A DNA stretch of 64,000 nt. Origin: Actinobacteria bacterium HGW-Actinobacteria-4 (GTDB lineage Bacteria > Actinomycetota > Actinomycetes > Actinomycetales > Demequinaceae). The stretch lies in NCBI GenBank assembly GCA_002841315.1, contig PHEW01000004.1, positions 1-64,000 on the forward strand, read 5' to 3'. The notes under the pieces were generated by a model. That model had not been told where the DNA came from and ran no database searches. It saw only the letters and a list, made by a program, of their open reading frames with translations. This document shows positions 20,618 through 29,014 of this stretch, one piece after another. Numbering within the stretch: position 1 is the stretch's first letter; each line of letters begins with the position of its first letter. The position numbers and the translations under genes were made by a program.

Positions 20618-21321
20618 GTGGCGGGCTCGCCAACAGCCCGATCAAGCATCAGGGCGCGATAGTACTCAACCGCTTCCGCGGGGTCGCCGTCGAAGACCAC
20701 GGCCCCATGGTCGACCACGATGGTTCGCTGTGCGCGTGCGGCGGCCTCCAGATCATGGGTGATCTCGATCACCTGAAGGGGCAACGAGCGCAGCAAGGCC
20801 CCCACGTGAGCCCGCCAGCGCAGGTCGAGCAAGGTAGTGGGCTCGTCGGCGACGATGATCCGCGGCGTGATAGCAAGCACGCCGGCCAAGGCGAGCATCT
20901 GACGTTGCCCGCCACTCAGCGCGTTCACCGAAACGTCGGCTTTGTCCGCGAGGCCGATGTCGCCCAGGATCTGCATCGCGGCCGCTTCACGTTCCGTGCG
21001 GTCCTTGATGCTTCGCCGCAAGGACAAGGTGATGTCCTCGATCGCGGTCGGCATGATGAGCTGAGACGAGGGTTCAGTGAAAAGGAAGCCCACCACTCGG
21101 CGGACTTTGGCTCCCTGCTTGACAGTATCCATCCCGTCCACGCGTACGCTTCCGGAGGTGGGAGTCGCGAGCCCATTGATCATGCGCGCCAAGGTGGACT
21201 TGCCCGAGCCATTCGCGCCGATAATTGAGATGCGTCGTTCGTCGAGCGTCAAGGTGGTGGGCTCAAGGATGCGCGCCCCGGAATCGGGCGCGGTGAACTC
21301 CGCGTCCAAGAATTCGATCAT
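20614..21321 (-). CDS. ECF transporter ATPase EcfA (BioM/CbiO family)
   Basis: A 235-aa ABC ATPase. Walker A is IIGANGSGKST (about 33-43), the Q-loop is LFTEPSSQLIMPTAIEDI (ECF-like), the signature is LSGGQRQMLALAG, Walker B is IIVADEPTTLLD, and the switch His is in IEITHD. It precedes and overlaps ecfT. ATG 21321 has no Shine-Dalgarno sequence but TAGCCT (21333-21328 on the minus strand) ends 6 bases upstream, so it is probably leaderless. The ATPase resembles the second copy at 36846-37532. Confidence 0.9.
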   Translation of the reverse strand: MIEFLDAEFTAPDSGARILEPTTLTLDERRISIIGANGSGKSTLARMINGLATPTSGSVRVDGMDTVKQGAKVRRVVGFLFTEPSSQLIMPTAIEDITLSLRRSIKDRTEREAAAMQILGDIGLADKADVSVNALSGGQRQMLALAGVLAITPRIIVADEPTTLLDLRWRAHVGALLRSLPLQVIEITHDLEAAARAQRTIVVDHGAVVFDGDPAEAVEYYRALMLDRAVGEPAT

Positions 21322-21652
21322 TAGTTAAGGCTAAGCGCTCGCGGCGGCTCTGGTGTCCACACGAGCGTCTGATTTGTCCGAAACGTGTACGGCACCGAGC
21401 AGCTCTCGGAGGGCGCGGCGGCCGGAAGCCGCAACGACGGGCCCTCCCATGGCATTGATCACCGCGAGCGAACCGATAGCGCGATGGTGGTTCCCCGTGA
21501 AGTGCTTGTCAAGTGACGGGCCTGCTCCCTGAAATAATGGTCAGGCGGACGCACTACCTGTCCTGCAAGGAATCGGGCCACTTCCGGCCCAAACCCTGCG
21601 AATCTTGCGGGAACCCTACCAAATCAGCCACCCGGCAGAGGAGTCCGTCTTC
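21322..21652. other. 331-bp intergenic region between divergent ecfA and ABC-F genes
   Basis: The longest gap without a clear gene. It holds the leaderless -10 of ecfA (TAGCCT, 21328-21333, minus) and the GAGGAG ribosome binding site of the ABC-F gene (21638-21643). On the plus strand a 39-codon ORF (21537-21656) ends over the ABC-F start. On the minus strand an open frame of about 60 codons ends at 21331, with codon use like real genes but no start signal. I see no tRNA, hairpin terminator or riboswitch. Confidence 0.6.
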
Positions 21653-21656
21653 GTGA
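21537..21656 (+). CDS. Candidate small ORF/leader peptide upstream of ABC-F gene
   Basis: A possible 39-aa ORF from ATG 21537 (or GTG 21513) whose TGA overlaps the GTG start of the ABC-F gene (GTGA). The product is basic and contains three cysteines, one pair as CESC at about residues 21-24, with a single Cys at 10, which looks like a small zinc knuckle. No Shine-Dalgarno sequence is visible. The overlap suggests translational coupling or a leader peptide, but chance is a fair alternative in a GC-rich genome. Confidence 0.3.
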   Translation: MVRRTHYLSCKESGHFRPKPCESCGNPTKSATRQRSPSS

Positions 21657-23251
21657 TAGTCGCCAACAACTTGGAGATTCGCATCGCGGCGAGAGTGCTC
21701 CTGCACCCAACGTCGTTCCAAGTGGCACCAGGCGACCGCATCGGCCTCGTGGGACGCAACGGAGCGGGAAAGACCACGTTGACGAAGATCCTCGCAGGCG
21801 AGGCGCCGCCCACCGCAGGCACCGTGGTCGCCCGCGGTTCCGTGGGGTATCTGCCCCAGGATCCTCGTACGGGAGACCTCGACGAGCGCGCGATGGACAG
21901 GATTCTTGGGATCCGGGACCTCGGCAATCTTGCGCGCAAGATGCGCGAGGCTGAAGAGGCGATGGCCGGGGACGACGCCAAAGCCCGAGACAAGGCCATG
22001 GATCAGTACTCGCGCATCCAAGAGCGCTTCACTGCCGCCGGTGGGTACGCGGCCGAGTCTGAGGCCGCTCGCATTGCCGCGAATCTCGGCTTGGACGCGC
22101 GTACGCTAGCTCAACCGCTTGGAACCCTTTCTGGCGGCCAGCGACGGCGTGTTGAGCTGTCGCGAATCCTGTTCTCGGACGCGTCGATATTGTTGCTCGA
22201 CGAGCCTACTAACCACCTCGATGCAGACTCGATCGCATGGCTGCGGAGCTTCCTCGGTTCCTACTCTGGTGGGCTCATCGTGATCTCGCACGACACTGAT
22301 CTGCTCCGCGCCACGGTCAACAAAGTCATGCACCTCGATGCCAATCGGGGCGAGATGGATCAGTACGCGCTCGGGTGGGACACCTACCTGAAGCAACGCG
22401 AGACCGACGAGCGCCGCCGCAAGCGCGAGCGGGACAACACCGAAAAGAAGGCCGATGTCCTGCTCGCCCAGGCTAACAAGATGCGAGCCAAGGCGACCAA
22501 GGCGGTTGCTGCCCAGAACATGATCAAGCGCGCGGAACGGATGCTCGGAGAACTCGAAGGCGCGCGCGTCCAAGACAAGGTGGCAGCGTTGCGCTTTCCC
22601 ACGCCCGCACCCTGTGGGAAGACGCCGTTGCGGGCGTCTGAGCTGTCCAAGACTTATGGTTCGCTTGAGGTCTTCACCGACGTCAACCTCGCTATCGATC
22701 GCGGTTCCCGTGTGGTGGTGCTGGGACTCAACGGCGCGGGCAAGACCACCTTGCTGCGTCTCCTCGCTGGCGTGGAGGCATCCGACACCGGGCAGGTTGA
22801 GCCTGGGCATGGACTCAAGTTGGGCTACTACGCCCAAGAGCACGACATGCTCGATATGAATGCGACGGTGCTCGAGAACCTCAAGCACGCGGCGCCGGAC
22901 CTCGGGGACACCGACGTCCGCAAGGTACTGGGCTCGTTCCTGTTCTCGGGCGACGATGCGATGAAGCCCGCGAAGGTGTTGTCAGGTGGCGAGAAAACGA
23001 GGCTTTCGCTCGCCACGCTCGTGGTCAGTCAAGCGAACGTACTGCTGCTCGATGAGCCTACGAACAACCTCGACCCGGCCTCGCGTGCCGAGATCCTTGG
23101 TGCGTTGCGGACCTTTGAAGGTGCCGTCGTGCTCGTGACTCACGACGTTGGCGCTGTCGATGCCCTCGAGCCGGAGCGGGTGTTGCTGTTGCCCGACGCC
23201 GACGAAGACCTGTGGAACGACTCCTACCGAGACCTCATCGACCTTGCCTGA
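21653..23251 (+). CDS. ABC-F family ATP-binding protein (ribosome-associated type)
   Basis: A 532-aa protein with two ABC domains and no membrane segment. Walker A motifs are LVGRNGAGKTTL (about 29) and VLGLNGAGKTTLL (about 360). Signatures are LSGGQRRRVELSR and LSGGEKTRLSLAT. The basic inter-domain linker (about 240-315, RKRERDNTEKKADVLLAQAN) is the arm that reaches the peptidyl transferase centre in this family. GTG 21653 is chosen because it gives the usual IVANNLEIR start and has GAGGAG 9 bases upstream. It may be a translation factor or an antibiotic resistance ABC-F; sequence alone does not decide. Confidence 0.92.
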   Translation: MIVANNLEIRIAARVLLHPTSFQVAPGDRIGLVGRNGAGKTTLTKILAGEAPPTAGTVVARGSVGYLPQDPRTGDLDERAMDRILGIRDLGNLARKMREAEEAMAGDDAKARDKAMDQYSRIQERFTAAGGYAAESEAARIAANLGLDARTLAQPLGTLSGGQRRRVELSRILFSDASILLLDEPTNHLDADSIAWLRSFLGSYSGGLIVISHDTDLLRATVNKVMHLDANRGEMDQYALGWDTYLKQRETDERRRKRERDNTEKKADVLLAQANKMRAKATKAVAAQNMIKRAERMLGELEGARVQDKVAALRFPTPAPCGKTPLRASELSKTYGSLEVFTDVNLAIDRGSRVVVLGLNGAGKTTLLRLLAGVEASDTGQVEPGHGLKLGYYAQEHDMLDMNATVLENLKHAAPDLGDTDVRKVLGSFLFSGDDAMKPAKVLSGGEKTRLSLATLVVSQANVLLLDEPTNNLDPASRAEILGALRTFEGAVVLVTHDVGAVDALEPERVLLLPDADEDLWNDSYRDLIDLA

Positions 23252-23266
23252 CGGGCGCCTGGCGTA

Positions 23267-24097
23267 CTAAAGCGCATCCTCGATGTCTTCGTCGCTGAGG
23301 CCTCGCTTGCCGGACGCCCGGTTCTTGGGTGCGCGGACGGGGCGTGAAGGCGACACCTCTCGACGGAGGAGCAGCGTAGCCCCAACCGGAGCCAACGCGG
23401 CGAAGACCCACCACTGCCATGCGTAAGACAGATGCGGGCCGGTGGAGAGGTAGGGCAGCGGCACGTCTGCGAGTCCGAGACTGCTGACGCAAGGACCGCT
23501 GGCCTCGCATGAGTCACGTAGCATGCCGTACGCGGGAACTGGCGGTGCCGGCGGCGGCGGCACTTGCGCCGTATGGATCCGAGTCGCACCGGCGTCACGA
23601 CGGCCGTCGTCTGGCTCCCATTCTCGAAGGATGACGTCAATGGTGACCTCGGAGCGCGGTAGTTCGGGAGCTGGGGGCTCGCCTCCCGCTGACGGAGCTT
23701 CCTGCCAGCCGGCGTTCACCAGCAGAGCACTCCCCTCGGTCGTGATAAACCAGGCCAGGTATTGGTAGGTGGGCGATTGGTCGACGGGGCGGTTGCGCAG
23801 CAGTGTGGGTTGCTCAGGGGAGAAGTGTCCGGTGGCCGAGACTCGTCGCCATGTCGCCTCGAGCGCGAGGCGGTCATCGCGTGGCGAGGTGACGTCGCTC
23901 AACGTCGCCGCAGGGCGTTCCTCTGCGAGTTCGTACCATGTCAGGGCCTCGGCGCGCTCCAGATGACGCCCGTACTGCCACAGTCCTGCGATGACGCTGA
24001 CGCCCATGATCGCCACCGTAACCGCCGCGGTGGTGAGTAGTCGGACGCCAGCATGCCCGCTGTTGTGTGAGGGAGCCGAGTGCTGCGAGGAAGTCAC
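23267..24097 (-). CDS. SURF1 family cytochrome oxidase biogenesis protein
   Basis: A 276-aa protein with a transmembrane segment near each end (about 21-42 and about 227-243), enclosing the SURF1 domain. Family features are GLWQYGRHLERAEAL after the first helix and HLSYAWQWWVFA before the second. SURF1 helps assemble cytochrome c oxidase; the haem A synthase at 11520-12476 belongs to the same process. A Pro-rich stretch (VPPPPAPPVPAYG) and a CEASGPC insert are specific to this copy. It starts with GTG, 6 bases after TAGCAT, the leaderless pattern. Confidence 0.87.
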   Translation of the reverse strand: MTSSQHSAPSHNSGHAGVRLLTTAAVTVAIMGVSVIAGLWQYGRHLERAEALTWYELAEERPAATLSDVTSPRDDRLALEATWRRVSATGHFSPEQPTLLRNRPVDQSPTYQYLAWFITTEGSALLVNAGWQEAPSAGGEPPAPELPRSEVTIDVILREWEPDDGRRDAGATRIHTAQVPPPPAPPVPAYGMLRDSCEASGPCVSSLGLADVPLPYLSTGPHLSYAWQWWVFAALAPVGATLLLRREVSPSRPVRAPKNRASGKRGLSDEDIEDAL

Positions 24098-24170
24098 CTC
24101 ACGATGCTAACGCCGCAGCCCAAGGCGACTTCGCGCTGAGTAGAGCCTGCACGCGGCGTCGCGAGACGGC

Positions 24171-24205
24171 AAGAGGGCCGCACCCTGCGCGGGTGCGGCC
24201 CTCTT
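24171..24205 (-). terminator. Intrinsic hairpin terminator after the lipoprotein gene
   Basis: A perfect 15-bp inverted repeat, AAGAGGGCCGCACCC at 24171-24185 and its complement at 24191-24205, has a 5-nt loop. It lies 15 bp after the stop of the lipoprotein gene on the minus strand. The uridine run is short, so the hairpin strength must carry termination. Confidence 0.8.
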
Positions 24206-24219
24206 GGTCATCGTGTGAA

Positions 24220-25236
24220 CTAGGCGTCGACTGCGGCTTCCTCGTCGTCGGTAGCCTCGTCGTCCTCTGATCCACCGAAGCCCAGATCGATCGGGCCTAC
24301 CTCGGCGGGGAAGAGGAGCTCGTAGTCATAGATCCAGAAACGGGCAGCGGCATCGCCAAAGTACGGCGGGCACTGGTCGTTGACGAGCGTGATCGTCGCT
24401 GACGGGTTGGTCCCGAACCCAGGCAGGAGGATCTCGTAGCGGATGAAGAGCTCCGAACTCTCGTCCACATCGATGACCTCGTTACCTGCGTAGAGACGGG
24501 TTTGCGCGGTTTCCTTGTCTGTGACCATCAGGTACTCAGTGCCGTCGTCGTCGACGGCTCGCAAGTAGTCGAACTTGAGGCCCTCGAACTGCAAGGGAAG
24601 GTTGTTCTCTTCGATGAAGTCAGCAACGCTCGTCACGGTGCTCAGCGTCAAGCGGCCATCCGGAGTCTCGAGCCAGCGCCTGCCGCGTTCCACGTAGCTG
24701 TGAATGGGGGCAACTGACTGGTCGAGGTCAGCGAGGTGCTTCGCGAGCTCGGCCTTGACCGCAGCCATGTCATCGGCAGTCGTGATGCCAAACTTCGCGT
24801 CAAAATCGGGGTGCGTCATCTGGTACATCGTCTCGAGGCTGCCCTGGAGTCGCTCACGACGAGTACGCTCGCGCTGCTCTTCACGAGCAGTCAGCCCAGT
24901 GAGCACAGCGTTGGGGTCCGGTTCGGAGTTCTGTACTTCGAAGAGGAACAGGTTCACCAGTCCACCGGTGTTGCTGTACGGCCTGGCGCGTGACTCGAAT
25001 CCGTTTCCTGCGGTCGGTGCGCTGCAGGTGGGGACCAGATCTTCGTCGAACAGGTCAGCCTTGACAGGTGCGTAGATGGGGTCGCCGTTGTCCCACCATG
25101 CATCGATGTAGCCATCGGAAGAGCCGCAGGCGCTCAGAGTAAAGGCGGCAATGATGGCTACCGCGCCAGCCTTCAGGCGACGCATACGGGTAGTGGTCAA
25201 GCGACGGTGTGGTGAGTCAACGTCGTTGGTGGTCAT
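24220..25236 (-). CDS. Hypothetical acidic lipoprotein
   Basis: A 338-aa secreted lipoprotein. The N-region RRLTTTRMRRLKAGAVA is followed by a hydrophobic core and a lipobox LSAC with Cys at about residue 37. The mature part is acidic, has helical segments (TAREEQRERTRRERLQGSLE, about 118-137) and an Asp/Glu-rich tail (GSEDDEATDDEEAAVDA). I recognise no domain. ATG 25236 has AAGGGAGA upstream. A terminator follows at 24171-24205, so it is monocistronic. Confidence 0.8.
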   Translation of the reverse strand: MTTNDVDSPHRRLTTTRMRRLKAGAVAIIAAFTLSACGSSDGYIDAWWDNGDPIYAPVKADLFDEDLVPTCSAPTAGNGFESRARPYSNTGGLVNLFLFEVQNSEPDPNAVLTGLTAREEQRERTRRERLQGSLETMYQMTHPDFDAKFGITTADDMAAVKAELAKHLADLDQSVAPIHSYVERGRRWLETPDGRLTLSTVTSVADFIEENNLPLQFEGLKFDYLRAVDDDGTEYLMVTDKETAQTRLYAGNEVIDVDESSELFIRYEILLPGFGTNPSATITLVNDQCPPYFGDAAARFWIYDYELLFPAEVGPIDLGFGGSEDDEATDDEEAAVDA

Positions 25237-25398
25237 GGTTCTCCCTTTCGCGCCATTGCGCAGTGTTCAAAACAGCTCAGCGACACCCTACCAAGGTTCC
25301 TCGTCAAACCCGGCAGGTCTTGCGTCCTGGTTGATCGAATACTACCGCGCGCGTGTCACGGCTTTCTCCTTAGTTGCCAGTCGGCTACCGTTGCCACC

Positions 25399-26103
25399 AT
25401 GAGTAGACACGTCGTCGTCACCGGAGCCAATCGGGGCATTGGCCGCGCCATCGCTACCGCGTTCGTGGAGGCGGGCTATACGGTCTCGTCGATCTACCGC
25501 GGCGGCGAGTTGCCCGATGGTGTCCATGGTGCTGTTGCCGACGTCACGGACACAGACGCGGTCAACGCCGCGTTCGACGCGCTCGAGGCGGCCCACGGCA
25601 GGGTTGGCGTGCTGGTAGCCAACGCAGGTGTCACCCGTGACGGATTGCTGATGCGGATGAGCGACGAGGACTTCGAGCAGGTTCTCGACGTCAACCTCAC
25701 CGGTACGTTTCGGTGTGTGCGGCGCGCTGTGCAGTCAATGATCCGCGAGAAGTACGGTCGCGTGGTTCTCATCGGATCGGTGGTTGGGCTGTTGGGTAAC
25801 GCGGGACAGGTCAACTACTCCGCGTCCAAGTCAGCGCTGGTAGGTATGGCGCGTTCCATCACTCACGAACTGGGTTCGCGTGGCATCACCGCGAACGTCA
25901 TCGCACCCGGCTTCATCACTACTGCGATGACCGAAGAACTCAGTGCAGACGTCGTGAGTCAGTACGAAGCAAACATCCCTGCTAAGCGTTTTGGAAGCCC
26001 GGAAGAAGTCGCCGCAGTAGTGACCTTCCTTGCCTCGGATCAGGCTGGCTATATCTCGGGAGCGGTGATCCCGGTTGATGGCGGACTCGGGATGGGCCAC
26101 TGA
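25399..26103 (+). CDS. fabG: 3-oxoacyl-[ACP] reductase FabG
   Basis: NADPH-dependent ketoacyl-ACP reductase of fatty acid synthesis II, 234 aa, SDR fold. The cofactor motif is TGANRGIGRA (about 8-17), the NAG motif is VANAGVTRDGLLMRM, and the catalytic YSASK is at about 141-145 with upstream Ser in LIGSVVGLLG. Followed 49 bp later by fabI, as mabA-inhA in mycobacteria. ATG 25399 lies 7 bases after TACCGT with no Shine-Dalgarno sequence, so the mRNA is probably leaderless. Confidence 0.95.
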   Translation: MSRHVVVTGANRGIGRAIATAFVEAGYTVSSIYRGGELPDGVHGAVADVTDTDAVNAAFDALEAAHGRVGVLVANAGVTRDGLLMRMSDEDFEQVLDVNLTGTFRCVRRAVQSMIREKYGRVVLIGSVVGLLGNAGQVNYSASKSALVGMARSITHELGSRGITANVIAPGFITTAMTEELSADVVSQYEANIPAKRFGSPEEVAAVVTFLASDQAGYISGAVIPVDGGLGMGH

Positions 26104-26152
26104 CGGATCGTTGCACGTCCCCACGCTAGGCTTCACTCCAGGAGGAACACAC

Positions 26153-26920
26153 ATGGGCATGCTTGAAGGTAAGAACATTCTGGTGACCGGGGTCCTCACC
26201 GAGGGCTCCATCGCTTTTGACGTGGCTCGGTTGTGCCAGGAGCAGGGCGCGACGGTGGTGCTGACCGGGATGGGCAAGACGATGAAGATCACCCAGTCCA
26301 TGGGTCGCAGGCTTCCCGTCGAAGCCCAGGTGGTTGAGCTCGACGTCACCGATCAGGAGCAAATCGATTCGCTCGCCGACCGTGTGAAGGAGATCGTTCC
26401 TCACCTTGATGGCGCTGTTCATTCGATTGGCTTTGCACCGCAGTCCGTGATGGGCGGAAACTTCATGGCGGGAGCGTGGGAGGACGTCTCCGTGGCCATG
26501 CACATCTCTGCATACTCGTTGAAGGCACTTGCGGCATCTGTGGCTCCGCTCATGGTTAACGGCGGCTCGATCGTAGGGCTCACGTTTGATGGCCGCTACG
26601 CGTGGCCCGTCTATGACTGGATGGGAGTCGCCAAGGCTGCGTTCGAGGCGACCTCGCGCTATGTTGCACGGGACCTAGGGCCGCAAGGAATCAGGTGCAA
26701 CTTGGTCTCCGCGGGACCGATCAAGACCACCGCAGCGAAGCACATTCCTGGTTTTGATCAGATGGAAAGCAAGTGGAGCGAGCGAGCGCCGCTTGGCTGG
26801 GACTCTGATGCCGCGGAGCCTACCGCGCGTGCCGTGACCGCCTTGCTCTCTGACTGGTTCCCTGCCACCACAGGAGAAGTTGTTCACGTCGACGGCGGCG
26901 TGCACGCCATGGGGCAGTAG
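26153..26920 (+). CDS. fabI: Enoyl-[ACP] reductase (NADH) FabI/InhA
   Basis: A 255-aa enoyl-ACP reductase that completes each elongation cycle. The N-terminus GMLEGKNILVTGVLTEGSIA is the cofactor site; the active site is YDWMGVAKAAFE with Tyr and Lys six residues apart as in InhA/FabI. The sequence is closer to InhA than to Escherichia coli FabI in this region. ATG 26153 is set by GGAGGA (26141-26146); TAGGCT at 26127-26132 could give it its own promoter with a short leader. Confidence 0.95.
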   Translation: MGMLEGKNILVTGVLTEGSIAFDVARLCQEQGATVVLTGMGKTMKITQSMGRRLPVEAQVVELDVTDQEQIDSLADRVKEIVPHLDGAVHSIGFAPQSVMGGNFMAGAWEDVSVAMHISAYSLKALAASVAPLMVNGGSIVGLTFDGRYAWPVYDWMGVAKAAFEATSRYVARDLGPQGIRCNLVSAGPIKTTAAKHIPGFDQMESKWSERAPLGWDSDAAEPTARAVTALLSDWFPATTGEVVHVDGGVHAMGQ

Positions 26921-26931
26921 GAGGATCGCGC

Positions 26932-27444
26932 ATGCCCACACTGGTGTTGGTTCGTCACGCGAAGGCGGAGCGACCAGTCGCGGATCAGCCCGACCATGAC
27001 CGCGCACTGACACTAGCGGGCCGCGCCTCCGCCACTCAACTGGGTGAGCGGTTGGCACGTGCGGGCGTGAACCCCGATTACGCGATCGTGTCTTCAGCGC
27101 TGCGTACTCAGCAGACTTGGCAACTGATGGCGGCAGCCTTCGGCGAGGCCGAGGTCGTGACGTCGCGCGATGTCTACGACACGGACGACGAGGGCCTCCA
27201 CGAACTGATCCGCGAGGTTCCAGACTCGGTTGAGACTTTGGTTGTCGTAGGCCACGAGCCGACGATCTCTGCGACCACCGCAGCCCTCGCGGCCCAGGGC
27301 TCCGATACGCGTGCTCTTCAGCGTGTGGCGCATGGCTTTCCTACGGGAACGGCGGCCGTGCTTGAACTTGAGGGCGCGTGGGCAGACCTCGAACTTCGTG
27401 GTGCACAGCTGAACGCCATGCTGTCCGCCGATGTTCAGTACTGA
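26932..27444 (+). CDS. SixA-like phosphohistidine phosphatase family protein
   Basis: A 170-aa histidine phosphatase superfamily protein. The N-terminal RHG-type motif is LVRHAKAE (about 7-14), the second Arg is in ALRTQQTWQL, and the second catalytic His is in VVVGHEPTIS. The RHAKAE form is typical of SixA, which removes phosphate from phosphohistidine of a phosphorelay. It starts 11 bp after fabI and its 3' end overlaps the next gene by 14 nt. Substrate here is unknown. Confidence 0.88.
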   Translation: MPTLVLVRHAKAERPVADQPDHDRALTLAGRASATQLGERLARAGVNPDYAIVSSALRTQQTWQLMAAAFGEAEVVTSRDVYDTDDEGLHELIREVPDSVETLVVVGHEPTISATTAALAAQGSDTRALQRVAHGFPTGTAAVLELEGAWADLELRGAQLNAMLSADVQY

Positions 27445-28378
27445 CGCACTGATCTGGCAGGCGCTGCTCGCGATGCAGCGCCACCCTTGGGAGCAAGGCG
27501 TAGCCTCACACGCCGCGCTCGACGCTGGCCGTGATGACGTGGCCGTTCTCCTTGCGCACGATGCCATGGTGCGTCAGGACGCGGAAGGTCGCCTGGGTGC
27601 CACGGAGTCGGCGGGGCTCGTCAACTCCGGTGCTTGTGGGGAAGCGGTGGCACTTCTCGTGCGGGCCGGAGTCGCGGGGGCTGCGGAAGCGCTCGAGCGG
27701 CAGCGCTGGTGGATTCTGCGGGACTGCCCGCGCGCAGACTCCGGCGTGCTCTACCACCTCGATGGTGTTCCAGAAGTGTGGGTCGACACCATCTACATGG
27801 TGGTCCCCTTCCTCGTCGCGACTGGCGACTTCGCGCCTGCTGACATGCAGTACCGGATGCATCGCCAGCATCTTTGGAACCCGTCAACCGGCTTGTACGG
27901 GCATCGCTATAACGTTGAGTTGAAGACTGCGGTGCGCGACGCACCGTGGGCGTCTGGCAACGGCTGGGTGGTGGCGGGCATCGCTCGAGCATTGCGTGTG
28001 GGTGGCGAGGGTGTGCCGGCGCAGATGCGTGAGCGATGGCGCGACGAGACACAGGAACTGCTGACCCGATGCGCCGAGCATGAACGTCCTGATGGGCGGT
28101 TCCACGACGTGCTCACCGACGATTCGACCTTTGTGGACGGGGCTGCCGGCCTGATGCTTTCCTACGCCGCGTTCACCGGAGTAGCCGACGGCTGGCTTGA
28201 TCCGGCGTGGCTACCGCGCGCCGAGCGTTGGCTCACAGCCGCGCTCGATCGCGTTGACGCCATTGGGCTGGTGAGGGAGGTGTGCGGAAGCCCTCACTTT
28301 GACCGGCAGGGAACCTCAGCGGAGGCCCAGGCTTTCGCGCTCATGGCGAGGAGCGCGCACCAGCGCTCGATGGCCTAG
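27431..28378 (+). CDS. GH105/GH88-type unsaturated glucuronyl hydrolase-like protein
   Basis: A 315-aa alpha6/alpha6-barrel protein resembling YteR-type unsaturated rhamnogalacturonyl hydrolases. Supporting motifs are VWVDTIYMVVPFLV (catalytic Asp region, about 113-126), HRYNVELKTAVRDAPWASGNGWVV (His and GNGW block) and DGAAGLMLSYAAFTG. There is no signal peptide, so it would act in the cytosol on imported unsaturated disaccharides. It overlaps the phosphatase gene by 14 nt. No polysaccharide lyase or sugar transporter is near, so the substrate stays open. Confidence 0.82.
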   Translation: MFSTDALIWQALLAMQRHPWEQGVASHAALDAGRDDVAVLLAHDAMVRQDAEGRLGATESAGLVNSGACGEAVALLVRAGVAGAAEALERQRWWILRDCPRADSGVLYHLDGVPEVWVDTIYMVVPFLVATGDFAPADMQYRMHRQHLWNPSTGLYGHRYNVELKTAVRDAPWASGNGWVVAGIARALRVGGEGVPAQMRERWRDETQELLTRCAEHERPDGRFHDVLTDDSTFVDGAAGLMLSYAAFTGVADGWLDPAWLPRAERWLTAALDRVDAIGLVREVCGSPHFDRQGTSAEAQAFALMARSAHQRSMA

Positions 28379-28381
28379 CGG

Positions 28382-29014
28382 TCAGTATTCGATGACGTCA
28401 AGCACCGCTTCGAGGCTCGCGGCATTGACGGCGACGTCGGCCAGCTGTTGCACCTTGGGCTTCGCGTTGAAGGCGATTCCCAGACCTGCTGCCGCCATCA
28501 TGCCGAGGTCGTTCGCACCGTCCCCAATCGCTATGGTGTGCGCGATCGGGATGTTGAGCTGGCCCGCGAACTCCTCGAGGGCATGCGCCTTGGCGGCAGA
28601 GTCAACGACGGGCCCGACGGTGCGACCGGTCAGGATTCCGTCGACAGCCTCGAGTCGGTTGGCGCGAAAGAGAGTGATGTTGACCTTGGCGGCAAGGGGT
28701 TCCACCACTTCGACAAACCCGCCGGAAACGAGCGCCGCGGTCCACCCCCGCTGTTGAAAGGTCGCCACCAGCGCCTGGGCGCCGGGAGTGAACTCGATCT
28801 CGTCGAGGACGTCGGCAAACACTGAGGTGGGCAGGCCAGCAAGCGTCGCGACGCGTTGCTTCAGGGATTCGGCGAAGTCGATCTCGCCGCGCATCGCGAG
28901 GTCGGTGACGGCAGCGACCTCGGCTCGGCTTCCCGCACGTTCAGCGAGAAGCTCGATGACCTCAGCGGTGATGAGAGTGGAGTCGACGTCAAGAACAACA
29001 AGGTGCGCGGGCAT
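28382..29014 (-). CDS. serB: Phosphoserine phosphatase SerB
   Basis: A 210-aa HAD phosphatase for the last step of serine synthesis. Motif I is VVLDVDSTLIT (about 6-16), motif II is ALVSGGF with Ser, the Lys is in SAAKAHAL, and motif IV is TIAIGDGANDLGMMAAAGLGIAF. This is the short form, without the N-terminal ACT domains found in mycobacterial SerB2. Its start shares one base with the glgC stop (ATGA), so it is coupled to glgC, an unexpected partner. It ends 3 bp from the convergent GH105-like gene. Confidence 0.92.
   Translation of the reverse strand: MPAHLVVLDVDSTLITAEVIELLAERAGSRAEVAAVTDLAMRGEIDFAESLKQRVATLAGLPTSVFADVLDEIEFTPGAQALVATFQQRGWTAALVSGGFVEVVEPLAAKVNITLFRANRLEAVDGILTGRTVGPVVDSAAKAHALEEFAGQLNIPIAHTIAIGDGANDLGMMAAAGLGIAFNAKPKVQQLADVAVNAASLEAVLDVIEY

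Noticed and set aside
21331-21510. Minus-strand open frame of about 60 codons upstream of ecfA
   Set aside because: Codon use looks plausible, but no start has a ribosome binding site or promoter, its end overlaps the ecfA -10, and I recognise no family. It may be a gene remnant, but this cannot be supported.
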